A stretch of DNA of 64,000 nucleotides from Streptococcus sp. WB01_FAA12 (GCF_012843315.1 NZ_JABAEX010000004.1:54304-118303), one strand, 5' to 3'; numbered from the stretch's first letter, positions 6,472 to 13,651 are shown. Translations and numbers: made by a program. Notes: generated from the sequence alone by a model not told the origin.

Positions 6472-7209
6472 ATGGCACAACGAAGAATGTTTAGCAGGAA
6501 GATTACTGAAACAGACAGATTTCTTGAGATGCCTTTATCATCACAAGCTCTCTATTTTCATCTTAATATGGGGGCAGATGATGAAGGGTTCATTGACAAG
6601 GCTAAGACTACCCAGAGAACAATTGGGGCAAGTGATGATGACATGAGGTTACTTATCGCAAAAGGATTCTTGATTCCGTTTGAAAGTGGAGTGGTTGTTA
6701 TCCGACACTGGAGAATCCACAATTATATCAGATCTGACAGATTTCAGTCTACTTTACATCAGGATGAAAAAAATCAACTAGAATATGACCACTCAAAAAC
6801 AGCTGTGTTAAAACCTTTGGAAAATGTCATACCAAATGGATACCATTCGGATACACAGGATAGGGTAAGTAAGGTTAGCTTAGATGAGGATAGCTTAACT
6901 ACCTACCCTAAAGAACCTGACAATATCCCTTACAAAGAAATTATCGATTATCTCAATTCAAAGACTGGGAAGAATTATAGAGATAATGTTCAGAAGAACA
7001 GATCTCTGATTAAGGCTAGATGGTCTGAAGGATATCGACTAGATGACTTTAAGCAGGTGATTGATAACATGGTTAAGGATTGGTCAGGTACGAAGTATGC
7101 GAAATACTTGAGACCAGAAACCCTCTTTGGAACGAAGTTCGACGGTTATTTGAATCAAGGAAATGTTGTTAAACGTGAAAAGAAAACAGACGAAAGGCTA
7201 GGGTTTTAG
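6472..7209 (+). CDS. Replisome organiser / DnaD-like replication initiator
   Basis: A 245-residue protein with two domains. The N-terminal winged-helix organiser (residues 1 to about 100; RRMFSRKITETDRFLEMPLS, then HWRIHNYIRSDRF) is joined by a polar linker to a C-terminal domain (about 148-235; YLNSKTGKNYR, then YAKYLRPETLFGTKFDGYL) of the conserved phage replication-organiser type. It would bind the origin and recruit the DnaC-like loader and DnaB. The DNA encoding the linker carries iterated GGATA motifs and a 48-bp dyad (6862-6909). Initiator genes of this class often contain their own origin, so the origin is probably here. Confidence 0.88.
   Translation: MAQRRMFSRKITETDRFLEMPLSSQALYFHLNMGADDEGFIDKAKTTQRTIGASDDDMRLLIAKGFLIPFESGVVVIRHWRIHNYIRSDRFQSTLHQDEKNQLEYDHSKTAVLKPLENVIPNGYHSDTQDRVSKVSLDEDSLTTYPKEPDNIPYKEIIDYLNSKTGKNYRDNVQKNRSLIKARWSEGYRLDDFKQVIDNMVKDWSGTKYAKYLRPETLFGTKFDGYLNQGNVVKREKKTDERLGF
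6826..6909. other. Candidate phage replication origin inside the initiator gene
   Basis: Three GGATA units spaced 10 to 11 bp (in 6838-6862: TGGATACC, CGGATACA, AGGATAGG) are followed by an imperfect dyad at 6862-6909, running from AGGGTAAGTAAGGTTAGC to the matching AACTACCTACCCT. This lies in the linker-coding part of the replisome organiser gene, the usual origin position in related phages. Confidence 0.45.
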
Positions 7210-8031
7210 ATGAAACAGTTTAAACAATTCAGAACTAGAACAGTTCTTGATGATGTCTGTGAAATCCATGGATGCAATCTTTGGTCTGTTAAGATTCCTG
7301 TCAAGGGCAAAGTTGAGGAAATCAGTCAATGTCCTGAGTGCGAGAAAGAGAACATTCGACGCTTTGAAAAGCAACTGAATATGGAATCCGAGGTCAAAAG
7401 TAAACTATCGGATACATACGAAGTCTTTGCTCGTGACAGTATCGTTTCAAGTAAGTTGGGCAGCAAGTCACTACATGATTATGAAATTCGAGTTGACATC
7501 GACGAAAATGCTATGAATTTTGTGAAACGTTTGGAACGTTGCTATGCCAAAGGTGAGACTGGGAATGCTATCATCACTGGTCCGTCTGGTGTTGGTAAGA
7601 GTCATCTGACATATGGTTTTGCTCGGTTTCTCAATGAGCAATTTAAGTCTTATGATGAACCGAAAAGCGTGCTCTTTGTTTCAGTTGTGACCTTGTTCGA
7701 CAAGATTAGAGAAAGCTTTGAGTTTGACAATGGTTTCTCAGAAGCGAAGATGGTCAAGCTACTGTCTGAGGTTGATTTCCTCTTTTTGGATGACCTTGGG
7801 AAAGAGAGTCGTAAGGCTGACACGAAGCGGAACGAGTGGGCACATCAGATATTGTTCAAGATCCTGGATAATCGGACGAATACGATTATCAACACTAATC
7901 TATCTAGTGAAGAAATTAAGGAGCTTTACTCGGACGATTTTGGGAATGGTGCTTTATCAAGTCGTATCTTTGAGGGAGCAACTGGAAAGTGCTTTGTGTA
8001 TCCAGCTGGGATGAAGGATAGGAGGTATTGA
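7210..8031 (+). CDS. dnaC: DnaC-like AAA+ helicase loader
   Basis: This 273-residue ATPase should load the phage DnaB ring. A zinc-finger-like N-terminus (C16, C21, then CPECEKENI at about 50-58) precedes an AAA+ core. Walker A is ITGPSGVGKSHL (about 122-133), Walker B is DFLFLDDLGKES, and the sensor and arginine parts include NTNLSSEEIKELY and LSSRIFEGA. It starts one base after the replisome organiser stop and ends overlapping the next gene by one base (TGATG). The neighbours form a complete helicase-loading set. Confidence 0.93.
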   Translation: MKQFKQFRTRTVLDDVCEIHGCNLWSVKIPVKGKVEEISQCPECEKENIRRFEKQLNMESEVKSKLSDTYEVFARDSIVSSKLGSKSLHDYEIRVDIDENAMNFVKRLERCYAKGETGNAIITGPSGVGKSHLTYGFARFLNEQFKSYDEPKSVLFVSVVTLFDKIRESFEFDNGFSEAKMVKLLSEVDFLFLDDLGKESRKADTKRNEWAHQILFKILDNRTNTIINTNLSSEEIKELYSDDFGNGALSSRIFEGATGKCFVYPAGMKDRRY

Positions 8032-8032
8032 T
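8019..8032 (+). repeat. Left copy of a 14-bp direct repeat flanking the methyltransferase gene
   Basis: TAGGAGGTATTGAT is found here and again at 8703-8716, exactly bracketing the methyltransferase coding sequence. This copy holds the ribosome site, the upstream stop and the first two bases of the ATG. Confidence 0.75.
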
Positions 8033-8705
8033 GAGAGAGTTTTTTAACAACGATTGTATGGACATCATGAAACAATATCCTGATGATTACTTCGACCTAG
8101 CTATTGTTGATCCACCTTATTTTTCTGGTCCAGAAAAAAGAGAATACTATGGTCGAAAAGTTAGTCCGATTGGTGTCAATAGACTGTATGGCAAAACCTC
8201 AGAGTGGCAAATTCCAAATAGAGATTATTTTGATGAACTTTTTAGGGTATCTAAAAATCAAATTATTTGGGGTGTGAACTACTTCGACTATTCTTTTGGT
8301 TCTGGCCGTATCGTTTGGGACAAAGTTAATGGTCATTCAAGTTTTTCAGATTGTGAGATAGCATACTGCAGCTTACATGATAGTACACGGCTGTTTCGCT
8401 ATATGTGGAATGGTATGATGCAAGGCAAGTCAATATCTGAAGGCCATATTCAGCAAGGAAATAAGGTATTGAATGAGGTTAGAATCCATCCGACTCAAAA
8501 ACCAATTAATCTTTATCTTTGGTTGCTACAAAACTATGCAAAAGACGGAGATAAGATTCTTGATACTCATGTCGGTTCAGCAAGTAGTTTGATCGCTTGT
8601 CAAGAATTAGGTTTTGAGTATGTAGGCTGTGAGTTAGACGGAGACATCTTCAACCTTGCTAAACAGAGGCTTGATGCTTATGAGAAGCAGTTGAAGTTAT
8701 TTTAG
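8031..8705 (+). CDS. Amino-methyltransferase, beta class (adenine-N6 or cytosine-N4)
   Basis: A 224-residue DNA methyltransferase. Motif IV DPPY stands near the N-terminus (residues 27-30 in IVDPPYFSGP). The AdoMet-binding motif I stands near the C-terminus (ILDTHVGSASSLIA, with EYVGCELD after it), and HPTQKP introduces it. This order defines the beta class of N6-adenine or N4-cytosine enzymes. The ATG at 8031 is preferred over TTG at 8028 because GGAGG is 5 bp upstream. With no restriction partner nearby it is a solitary phage enzyme, probably protecting DNA from host restriction. Direct repeats of 14 bp at both ends suggest cassette-like gain or loss. Confidence 0.9.
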   Translation: MREFFNNDCMDIMKQYPDDYFDLAIVDPPYFSGPEKREYYGRKVSPIGVNRLYGKTSEWQIPNRDYFDELFRVSKNQIIWGVNYFDYSFGSGRIVWDKVNGHSSFSDCEIAYCSLHDSTRLFRYMWNGMMQGKSISEGHIQQGNKVLNEVRIHPTQKPINLYLWLLQNYAKDGDKILDTHVGSASSLIACQELGFEYVGCELDGDIFNLAKQRLDAYEKQLKLF

Positions 8706-8716
8706 GAGGTATTGAT
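8703..8716 (+). repeat. Right copy of the 14-bp direct repeat
   Basis: TAGGAGGTATTGAT again, now followed by C where the left copy has G. The start codon ATG of the left copy therefore corresponds to ATC here. Confidence 0.75.
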
Positions 8717-9503
8717 CATTAAAAAAATGACAGTTTGGGCGCTTTTTGATAGTGGAAATGGTTCTTATTTTAAGGGTGCTAACTCTCTGAATAGTTCGGG
8801 GGGGGGGGCGAATATTGAAATCTATTCAATCGGAATGGATATAGAAAACAAGAACAATCATTTCATAAATTTGAATCTTGCCGATTACAAACGCTTATTT
8901 GGAGACAACACACTTTTTGATACGCTTGACAAATTGCCACGCCCAGATTTAATCATAGCTAGCCCACCATGCGAATCATGGTCAAATGCTTCTGCCATGG
9001 AAAACGGGAATGCGTGTTGGAAACGCAATGATGTGTCTGATAGCTTGTTTGCTCCACAAGTAAGACCTTCACCGTTCACGATCAGGGCAAATAAGGATTA
9101 CGAGTCAGCCTATATAAATTATCAGTACGACAGGCAATTTTTAAAAAGGGTCAATGGCGAGCTAACAGCTTTCAATACAATAGAAATCATAAAAAGATAT
9201 AGACCACAATTTTGGGTTATTGAGAATCCAGCAGCTGACAGACTGTGGCCTTACATCGAGGACATTATTGGATTCAGAATTCCATACAAAAACCTAGCTA
9301 GATACAATAATTATGATTATCCTTTACAAAAACGGACAATTTTTGGAAGTAATATTGAACTTAATCTTAAAAATAAAATTATCAAGCAGGATATCGAGTG
9401 GAAAAACTTCTCAAAATCATACAACGAGAGATCTAATATACCTGAAAAATTGGTGTCAGAAATATTCAAAAAAATTTACAAGGAGTTTAGTAAAGATGAT
9501 TGA
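8712..9503 (+). CDS. C5-cytosine DNA methyltransferase-like protein with G11 tract
   Basis: This protein of about 263 residues has the order of C5-cytosine methyltransferases: motif I at the N-terminus (WALFDSGNGSYFKGA), the catalytic Pro-Cys motif IV in IIASPPCESWSNAS, and a motif VI-like VIENP. The usual C-terminal motifs are hard to see, so it is divergent. An 11-G run (8798-8808) codes for Gly-Gly-Gly inside the N-terminal domain; with 11 G the frame is open to the stop. Gain or loss of one G would truncate it, giving an ON/OFF switch. The start is uncertain: TTG at 8712 lies only 2 bp after GGAGG, and ATG at 8727 lies 17 bp after it. No restriction enzyme is adjacent. Confidence 0.8.
   Translation: MIIKKMTVWALFDSGNGSYFKGANSLNSSGGGANIEIYSIGMDIENKNNHFINLNLADYKRLFGDNTLFDTLDKLPRPDLIIASPPCESWSNASAMENGNACWKRNDVSDSLFAPQVRPSPFTIRANKDYESAYINYQYDRQFLKRVNGELTAFNTIEIIKRYRPQFWVIENPAADRLWPYIEDIIGFRIPYKNLARYNNYDYPLQKRTIFGSNIELNLKNKIIKQDIEWKNFSKSYNERSNIPEKLVSEIFKKIYKEFSKDD
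8798..8808 (+). repeat. G11 homopolymer in the methyltransferase gene
   Basis: Eleven consecutive G in an AT-rich genome, within the 5' third of a coding sequence. I noticed no other G or C run of this length elsewhere in the window. Such tracts mutate by slipped-strand mispairing. Confidence 0.9.
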
Positions 9504-9723
9504 ACTCTATTTCATTTACAACGGTCACCGCAAGATACTCATTGGGAGTTTCGGCCACATACATAGCGCAATCAATGAACTAAAGAAACATCAGGCTAGT
9601 TATTCAGCAATCAGTCATCCACGATTTCGGAAAAGCATGAGTGGTGAGAACATCAGGATTGACTACGGAGCAGCTGATTGCTATTACTTAGCAACAAAAT
9701 CAACGTGTCGCGAACCACGTTAA
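9496..9723 (+). CDS. Hypothetical phage protein (75 aa)
   Basis: The ATG at 9496 overlaps the methyltransferase stop by 8 bp and follows AAGGAG at 10 bp. The 75-residue product reads from MIELYFIYNGHRKIL to a Cys-Arg-rich end. No family was recognised. It is basic, with a mixed alpha-beta pattern and no membrane segment. A longer upstream reading frame exists but overlaps the methyltransferase extensively and lacks a ribosome site, so I reject it. Confidence 0.55.
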   Translation: MIELYFIYNGHRKILIGSFGHIHSAINELKKHQASYSAISHPRFRKSMSGENIRIDYGAADCYYLATKSTCREPR

Positions 9724-9943
9724 AAGCGAGCTAGAATATGCGTCAGACTTGGACGAATGACGTATAAAGAATTTGCTAGCTCTTGTGTCTTTGAGCCATG
9801 AGGGACAAGAGCTGGATTTTTAAAAAAAGAAATCAAAGCAGATGAGATATTGTCTGGTCTAATCACAGAAACCATCCAGAATCGAATCGAGATGCTAAAA
9901 CAAGAACTTGTTGAATTGGGAGTAGAAATGGAGGACTTAGAAG
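9724..9943 (+). pseudogene. Degraded region with remnant coding frame and a hairpin
   Basis: No intact gene is visible in these 220 bases. A frame from about 9803 to the stop at 9949 encodes an acidic helical tail (SGLITETIQNRIEMLKQELV, ending MEDLEDE), but no start codon or ribosome site precedes it. A 9-bp stem, AGCTCTTGT (9778-9786) with ACAAGAGCT (9805-9813), is followed by GGATTTTTA and could be a weak terminator. The picture fits a small accessory gene decaying after an indel. Other explanations, such as a missed small RNA, are open. Confidence 0.35.
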
Positions 9944-10465
9944 ATGAATAAAGAAAAAGTGTTTATAGAGGGATATGAAGTTGGTTTTCTAGTAGACACA
10001 ACGGGGGCTAGGGAAAAGAAAATTCAAGTCGCTAGTGGAGAAATCGTGAGCATAGACGAGAGATTCATTTACAAATCAATTGAACTTGAGAAAGTCGCAA
10101 TCCCGCAGTTTGTGGCGGATTATATAGAGTTTAAAAAGGCAAACGATTTTCATGTTTATGGGGCGATGAGAGTGATTGAAGATCATTACGATAAGAGAGT
10201 CCCTGAATGGTTTTACGAAAATAATATCGAAACATTCGCACTTGCTTGGATTCTAGGTTATGAGGTCGAGAAAGAGAAACGGTATATTGTAACTCTGAAA
10301 TCAAGTGGACAAAAGTTGTACTATCACACTGAAAATGAGGATTATATTTTCTCTAGTTATGATGGAGTATTCTATTCAGGATATCATACTAAAACAGATC
10401 TAGAAGAAAATGACATGAGTTGGGTGTTTGATTGCCCAGGTATGGAAATTAAAGAGGTTGAGTGA
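9944..10465 (+). CDS. DUF1642 family phage protein
   Basis: A 173-residue protein with the features I associate with DUF1642: the central IPQFVADYIEFKKANDFH stretch, a WILGYEVEKEKRYIVTL segment, then KLYYHTENEDYIFSS. Function is unknown; these genes are common in the accessory early region of streptococcal and lactococcal phages. It begins behind GGAGGACTTAGAAG and overlaps the next start by 4 bp. Family call from memory of the motif. Confidence 0.75.
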   Translation: MNKEKVFIEGYEVGFLVDTTGAREKKIQVASGEIVSIDERFIYKSIELEKVAIPQFVADYIEFKKANDFHVYGAMRVIEDHYDKRVPEWFYENNIETFALAWILGYEVEKEKRYIVTLKSSGQKLYYHTENEDYIFSSYDGVFYSGYHTKTDLEENDMSWVFDCPGMEIKEVE

Positions 10466-10653
10466 TGTCATGTAGTGAAAGTTTAAAAAAAGAAAAAGAA
10501 TTGACTGCTATTATTTTAAATCTCAAGATAGAAGTCTTACAAAATGATGATAAATTGAGCAGTCAATCATTAAGCAACATCAAAAGGCAAACAAGGGATC
10601 TATATGAATGCCTAGTATGGTTGCAGTATAGTGCGGAGGAGTCGGATAGATGA
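10462..10653 (+). CDS. Hypothetical small helical phage protein (63 aa)
   Basis: A polar protein predicted to be largely helical (SLKKEKELTAIILNLKIEVL, then NIKRQTRDLYECLVWLQY). It overlaps both neighbours by 4 bp (ATGA junctions), the pattern of translationally coupled genes, which is the main support for coding. No family was recognised. Confidence 0.6.
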   Translation: MMSCSESLKKEKELTAIILNLKIEVLQNDDKLSSQSLSNIKRQTRDLYECLVWLQYSAEESDR

Positions 10654-10988
10654 GTTATGATTTGGAAATCTTGGGAAAAATAGAAAGCGGAGATTATATT
10701 TGCATAGATGAACCTGAAAATAGTTCTCCGACCTACAATCTTGGGGAAATGTTTAGGAATGCTATGAATTGGGATTTCAAACAAGGTACTATCTACAATG
10801 TTGCTCAGATTTTTGAAAACATTCAACGTGGCATCTCAGAACTGGAACAGTATCCTGAAAAGTATGTACAGTATGAACCTGAGAACAAATGGGGGACCGT
10901 CAGCAGTGCGTTAGAAGATTTGAGATCATTGAGAGATTGTATTTTAGAACAAGAGATTGATACAAAATATTTATATATGAGGTGGTAA
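10650..10988 (+). CDS. Hypothetical phage protein (112 aa)
   Basis: A 112-residue acidic protein: YDLEILGKIESGDYICIDEP near the start, then NLGEMFRNAMNWDFKQG and a helical C-terminus (SALEDLRSLRDCILEQ). No catalytic motif or membrane segment is visible. It is coupled to the preceding gene by a 4-bp overlap. It resembles small hypothetical proteins of Gram-positive phages and mobile islands, but I cannot name a family. Confidence 0.6.
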   Translation: MSYDLEILGKIESGDYICIDEPENSSPTYNLGEMFRNAMNWDFKQGTIYNVAQIFENIQRGISELEQYPEKYVQYEPENKWGTVSSALEDLRSLRDCILEQEIDTKYLYMRW

Positions 10989-10989
10989 T

Positions 10990-11139
10990 ATGACACGACC
11001 AAACAGATACCCGTACACACGAAGTCAATGGATTGAAGAAACCGATGATTATTATACATATGCAGACGATAAGTGTTTTCAAATTCGAGTTTTAAAAAAT
11101 AGACTCACTAGAGAATTCAAGAGCAAGGAGGTGGAGTGA
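10990..11139 (+). CDS. Hypothetical small phage protein (49 aa)
   Basis: A 49-residue ORF opens one base after the previous stop, behind GAGGTGGTA, and closes within the ATG of the next gene (TGATG). It starts MTRPNRYPYTRSQWIEE and ends in a basic helix with Lys-Glu-Val-Glu. Tight packing in the operon is the evidence for coding. No function recognised. Confidence 0.55.
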   Translation: MTRPNRYPYTRSQWIEETDDYYTYADDKCFQIRVLKNRLTREFKSKEVE

Positions 11140-11276
11140 TGGAAGAAGTTATTATGGCTACGTTACCTAACAAAGAATTAAATCGTTTAATTAAAATTGA
11201 AATTGCAGTTGAAAATTTAATTGAAAACGGAATACTTGATGAAGATGTCTTTAATGAGTATTTGAAGGAAGCGTAA
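11139..11276 (+). CDS. Hypothetical small acidic phage protein (45 aa)
   Basis: A 45-residue ORF beginning at the A of the previous stop, with AAGGAGGTGG directly upstream, an excellent ribosome site. The product is an acidic helical peptide (NRLIKIEIAVENLIENGILD, ending EYLKEA). No family recognised. Confidence 0.55.
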   Translation: MEEVIMATLPNKELNRLIKIEIAVENLIENGILDEDVFNEYLKEA

Positions 11277-11293
11277 ATCGAGGAGGTAGAAGA

Positions 11294-11521
11294 ATGAGTA
11301 GATTTGAAATTTCCCTGTCTAAAGATGACCTTGAACATATCGCTAACGGTTATGACATCAAAATCAAAATCAACGGTAAAAGATTTTCGGAAACAAATGA
11401 AATCATTTTGAAGCCTGCATTGACAAATGATGTTATGGCTCCAATATTGAATTATAGAAATAAAATAATCGATACTGAAAAGCAAAATATTGTTAATAAT
11501 TTCATGGGAGGTGCAAGATGA
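11294..11521 (+). CDS. Hypothetical phage protein (75 aa)
   Basis: Begins behind GAGGAGGTAGAAG. The 75 residues give a beta-rich first half (RFEISLSKDDLEHIANGYDI, then IKINGKRFSE) and a helical end. No family recognised. It overlaps the YopX gene by 4 bp. Confidence 0.55.
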   Translation: MSRFEISLSKDDLEHIANGYDIKIKINGKRFSETNEIILKPALTNDVMAPILNYRNKIIDTEKQNIVNNFMGGAR

Positions 11522-11922
11522 TACCAAAATTCAGAGGGTTATCCATTGACGAAAACAGCAAAGGAGAATGGCAATACGGACATTTGATTGAAGATAGAGG
11601 AAGAGCATTTATTATCAACGAAGTGGTAGAAGCTAATGAACAATACATTACTATAGGTTCTTGGTGTCCTGTAAGTATAGAATCAGTAGGACGTTTCACA
11701 GGGATGTTTGATAAAAATTTACGGGAGATATACGAGAAAGATATTTTAGGTACAAAAGATGGTTTGTTAAACGGATTTATCGAATATAGAGAAGATTTAG
11801 GAATGTTTGTGAATAGCTTGATTAGATACAACAATTTTGAACGATTATGTAATGTAGCTAATTCAAGAGAAATCATCGGCAATGTCTACGAAAATCAGGA
11901 GCTTTTGGAGGTTCCAGAATGA
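11518..11922 (+). CDS. YopX family phage protein (first copy)
   Basis: A 134-residue protein with the YopX pattern: MIPKFRGLSIDENSKGEWQY at the start, a TGMFDKNLREIYEKDIL core (equivalent to the usual 'D.nG.eIyEGDil') and the closing EIIGNVYENQELLE. YopX proteins are compact beta folds of unknown function found in many Firmicutes phages. A second copy is encoded at 13065, with only moderate similarity, so they are not recent duplicates. Coupled to both neighbours by 4-bp overlaps. Confidence 0.85.
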   Translation: MIPKFRGLSIDENSKGEWQYGHLIEDRGRAFIINEVVEANEQYITIGSWCPVSIESVGRFTGMFDKNLREIYEKDILGTKDGLLNGFIEYREDLGMFVNSLIRYNNFERLCNVANSREIIGNVYENQELLEVPE

Positions 11923-12167
11923 AACGCTTCTTAATTGGCTATACCTTACTTACTACTTGCTTATTATTTATGCAACGATCGATTATAGACGAGCAACAAA
12001 AACCCTTACTAGTCTATCATGCTGATAGCAAATATCAGATTACGGGCAAGGTTACGGAAAAACGAAAAATCGGAAGTCTTTTCACTATCACGGTTAATGG
12101 TAACGTTTTTGTGGTTAGTGAGCAGAAGTACAACAATACAGAAATTGGAAAAGAGGTAAAATTATGA
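11919..12167 (+). CDS. DUF1372-like exported/membrane phage protein
   Basis: An 82-residue protein with an N-terminal hydrophobic segment (residues 4-19, FLIGYTLLTTCLLFMQ) acting as signal or anchor, followed by a small beta domain (YQITGKVTEKRKIGSLFTIT, then NVFVVSEQKYNN). This fits the DUF1372 family of streptococcal phages. The function is unknown; an OB-like outward-facing domain is suggested by the beta pattern. Confidence 0.7.
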   Translation: MKRFLIGYTLLTTCLLFMQRSIIDEQQKPLLVYHADSKYQITGKVTEKRKIGSLFTITVNGNVFVVSEQKYNNTEIGKEVKL

Positions 12168-12565
12168 AATACAAAACTAAAATCAATGGAAAAGAAATCG
12201 AATACGGTGCACTAGTTGAAAAATCACATTTTTCAGACGAAGAATGGTCTGCCATCTATGCAGAAATTGCAGAAGAAAATTACCCAGAAATTTTTAAAAA
12301 AAGAAAATCAGATACAGCATTTATTGACACGCTTGGTGCTTTGACTTCACTAGAAGAACGATATGAAGCATTACTAGAGCTACTGCCACAAGATCAATTC
12401 TCTCGCGCTGGCACTCATCCAAAATGGGTAGCTGATGCAGTAGCAGAAAACACTCTGAACAAAGTGGATACACAATACGATGTGTCTGTTTTAATTGAAC
12501 GATGTGAAACTCTAGAGGAATTGAAGAGTGAGCTGACAGAATACTTTGATTTAGAAGAAATGTAG
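12164..12565 (+). CDS. Hypothetical phage protein (133 aa)
   Basis: An acidic, mainly helical protein with no recognised family. Notable stretches are FSDEEWSAIYAEIAEENYPE and LTSLEERYEALLELLPQDQF. It overlaps the previous stop by 4 bp and is followed 9 bp later by the MazG-like gene. No membrane segment or catalytic signature. Confidence 0.55.
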   Translation: MKYKTKINGKEIEYGALVEKSHFSDEEWSAIYAEIAEENYPEIFKKRKSDTAFIDTLGALTSLEERYEALLELLPQDQFSRAGTHPKWVADAVAENTLNKVDTQYDVSVLIERCETLEELKSELTEYFDLEEM

Positions 12566-12574
12566 GGTAAAAAT

Positions 12575-13081
12575 ATGAACAACACAGAATTAGAAAAAAA
12601 AGTACAACAATGGTTTGTAGATAGAAATCTACATGAAGCGAATCCAGTCAAGCAATTCTTAAAGCTCATGGAAGAATCAGGTGAATTGTTTGAAGGTATC
12701 GCAAAGGATAAATCTGAACTGATCTATGATGCGCTTGGCGATATCCAGGTAGTATTGATTGGACTGGAGCAACAAATTAAGAATGGTGCTCAGTTCTCTG
12801 CTAGCCAACAGGAACTTGAATTGCTGCTGATGGTTTCAAGTCTGGGCAATATCGCGCAAAAGCTTTATGCTCACATTTGTCACAACGGAACTCAGACACC
12901 TCTTATTAAGTCTGATTTGATGTTTCTCGATAGTGTAGTTAGCACTGTTTCATTTTTAAACGGGACAGATGCAGAAAATTGCTTGCAGATTGCGTATGAT
13001 GCTATCAAAGACCGAAAAGGGAAGATGATTGACGGGGTATTCGTAAAAGAGGAGGATTTACCAGATGTTACCAAGATTTAG
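12575..13081 (+). CDS. MazG-like nucleotide pyrophosphohydrolase
   Basis: A 168-residue protein with the all-helical MazG signature: KLMEESGELFEGIA (metal-binding Glu pair) and, about 20 residues on, DALGDIQVVLIG with the conserved Asp. The family hydrolyses NTPs to NMPs. In phages it is thought to adjust nucleotide pools or stress alarmones, or to counter nucleotide-based host responses. The C-terminal half (about 85-168) is an extension of unknown role. It overlaps the second YopX gene by 17 bp. Confidence 0.8.
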   Translation: MNNTELEKKVQQWFVDRNLHEANPVKQFLKLMEESGELFEGIAKDKSELIYDALGDIQVVLIGLEQQIKNGAQFSASQQELELLLMVSSLGNIAQKLYAHICHNGTQTPLIKSDLMFLDSVVSTVSFLNGTDAENCLQIAYDAIKDRKGKMIDGVFVKEEDLPDVTKI

Positions 13082-13475
13082 AGCATGGTATGTGTTAGCA
13101 GAAGAAATGATTAATGAAATACTGATGATTTCATTTGTCAGAAAGGAAATCATAGGGAAGTTTAGCGATGGCTCTACATCGGTTCCGTTAAAATTTGAAG
13201 ATAAGCGAAATGGAGAAGATGTTATCCTTATGCAGTCAACAGGTCTTTGTGACAAGGAAGGTACAGAAGTTTTTGAAGGCGATATCTTACATCATCAAAT
13301 ACAGAAAGAATATACCTTTATTGTCAAATATGACAAAGAGAAAGGTTGCTGGTACGGTGACGGTCTAAGTCGCACATATCGGATTAAAATCACAAAGGAA
13401 TTTTTACCGTATTACAAAGTCATTGGAAATATCTATGAAAATAAAAACTTGCTGGAGGTTGAGAATGAGAATTAA
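13065..13475 (+). CDS. YopX family phage protein (second copy)
   Basis: A 136-residue YopX protein: MLPRFRAWYVLAEEM at the start, GLCDKEGTEVFEGDIL (the signature), and YKVIGNIYENKNLLEVE at the end. It is closer to the family consensus than the copy at 11518. It starts inside the end of the MazG-like gene behind AGAGGAGGATTTACCAG, an excellent ribosome site, so the overlap is real. Confidence 0.88.
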   Translation: MLPRFRAWYVLAEEMINEILMISFVRKEIIGKFSDGSTSVPLKFEDKRNGEDVILMQSTGLCDKEGTEVFEGDILHHQIQKEYTFIVKYDKEKGCWYGDGLSRTYRIKITKEFLPYYKVIGNIYENKNLLEVENEN

Positions 13476-13629
13476 AACTTCGAATGGCGCAATCGTCAAC
13501 GTCAACAGCATGAAACGAAGCATCACAATCGAAGGAATCGAGCTCGGTTCAGATTGCCAAGCTTTAGTATCTAAGCATCAAGATGGTACAGGTACGATCA
13601 CTTTAGTTTTTGATGGCAAGATTATTTGA
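13465..13629 (+). CDS. Hypothetical small phage protein (54 aa)
   Basis: The ATG at 13465 lies 6 bp after GGAGG and overlaps the YopX stop. An earlier in-frame ATG falls inside the YopX gene without a ribosome site. The 54 residues form an all-beta pattern (MRIKTSNGAIVNVNSMKRSI, then TGTITLVFDGKII). No family recognised. Confidence 0.55.
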   Translation: MRIKTSNGAIVNVNSMKRSITIEGIELGSDCQALVSKHQDGTGTITLVFDGKII

Positions 13630-13651
13630 AATACGTAAGGAGATTTGAAAG

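Noticed and set aside
9313..9723. Longer frame for the 75-residue protein
   Set aside because: It overlaps the cytosine methyltransferase by 190 bp and has no ribosome site; the ATG at 9496 has one.
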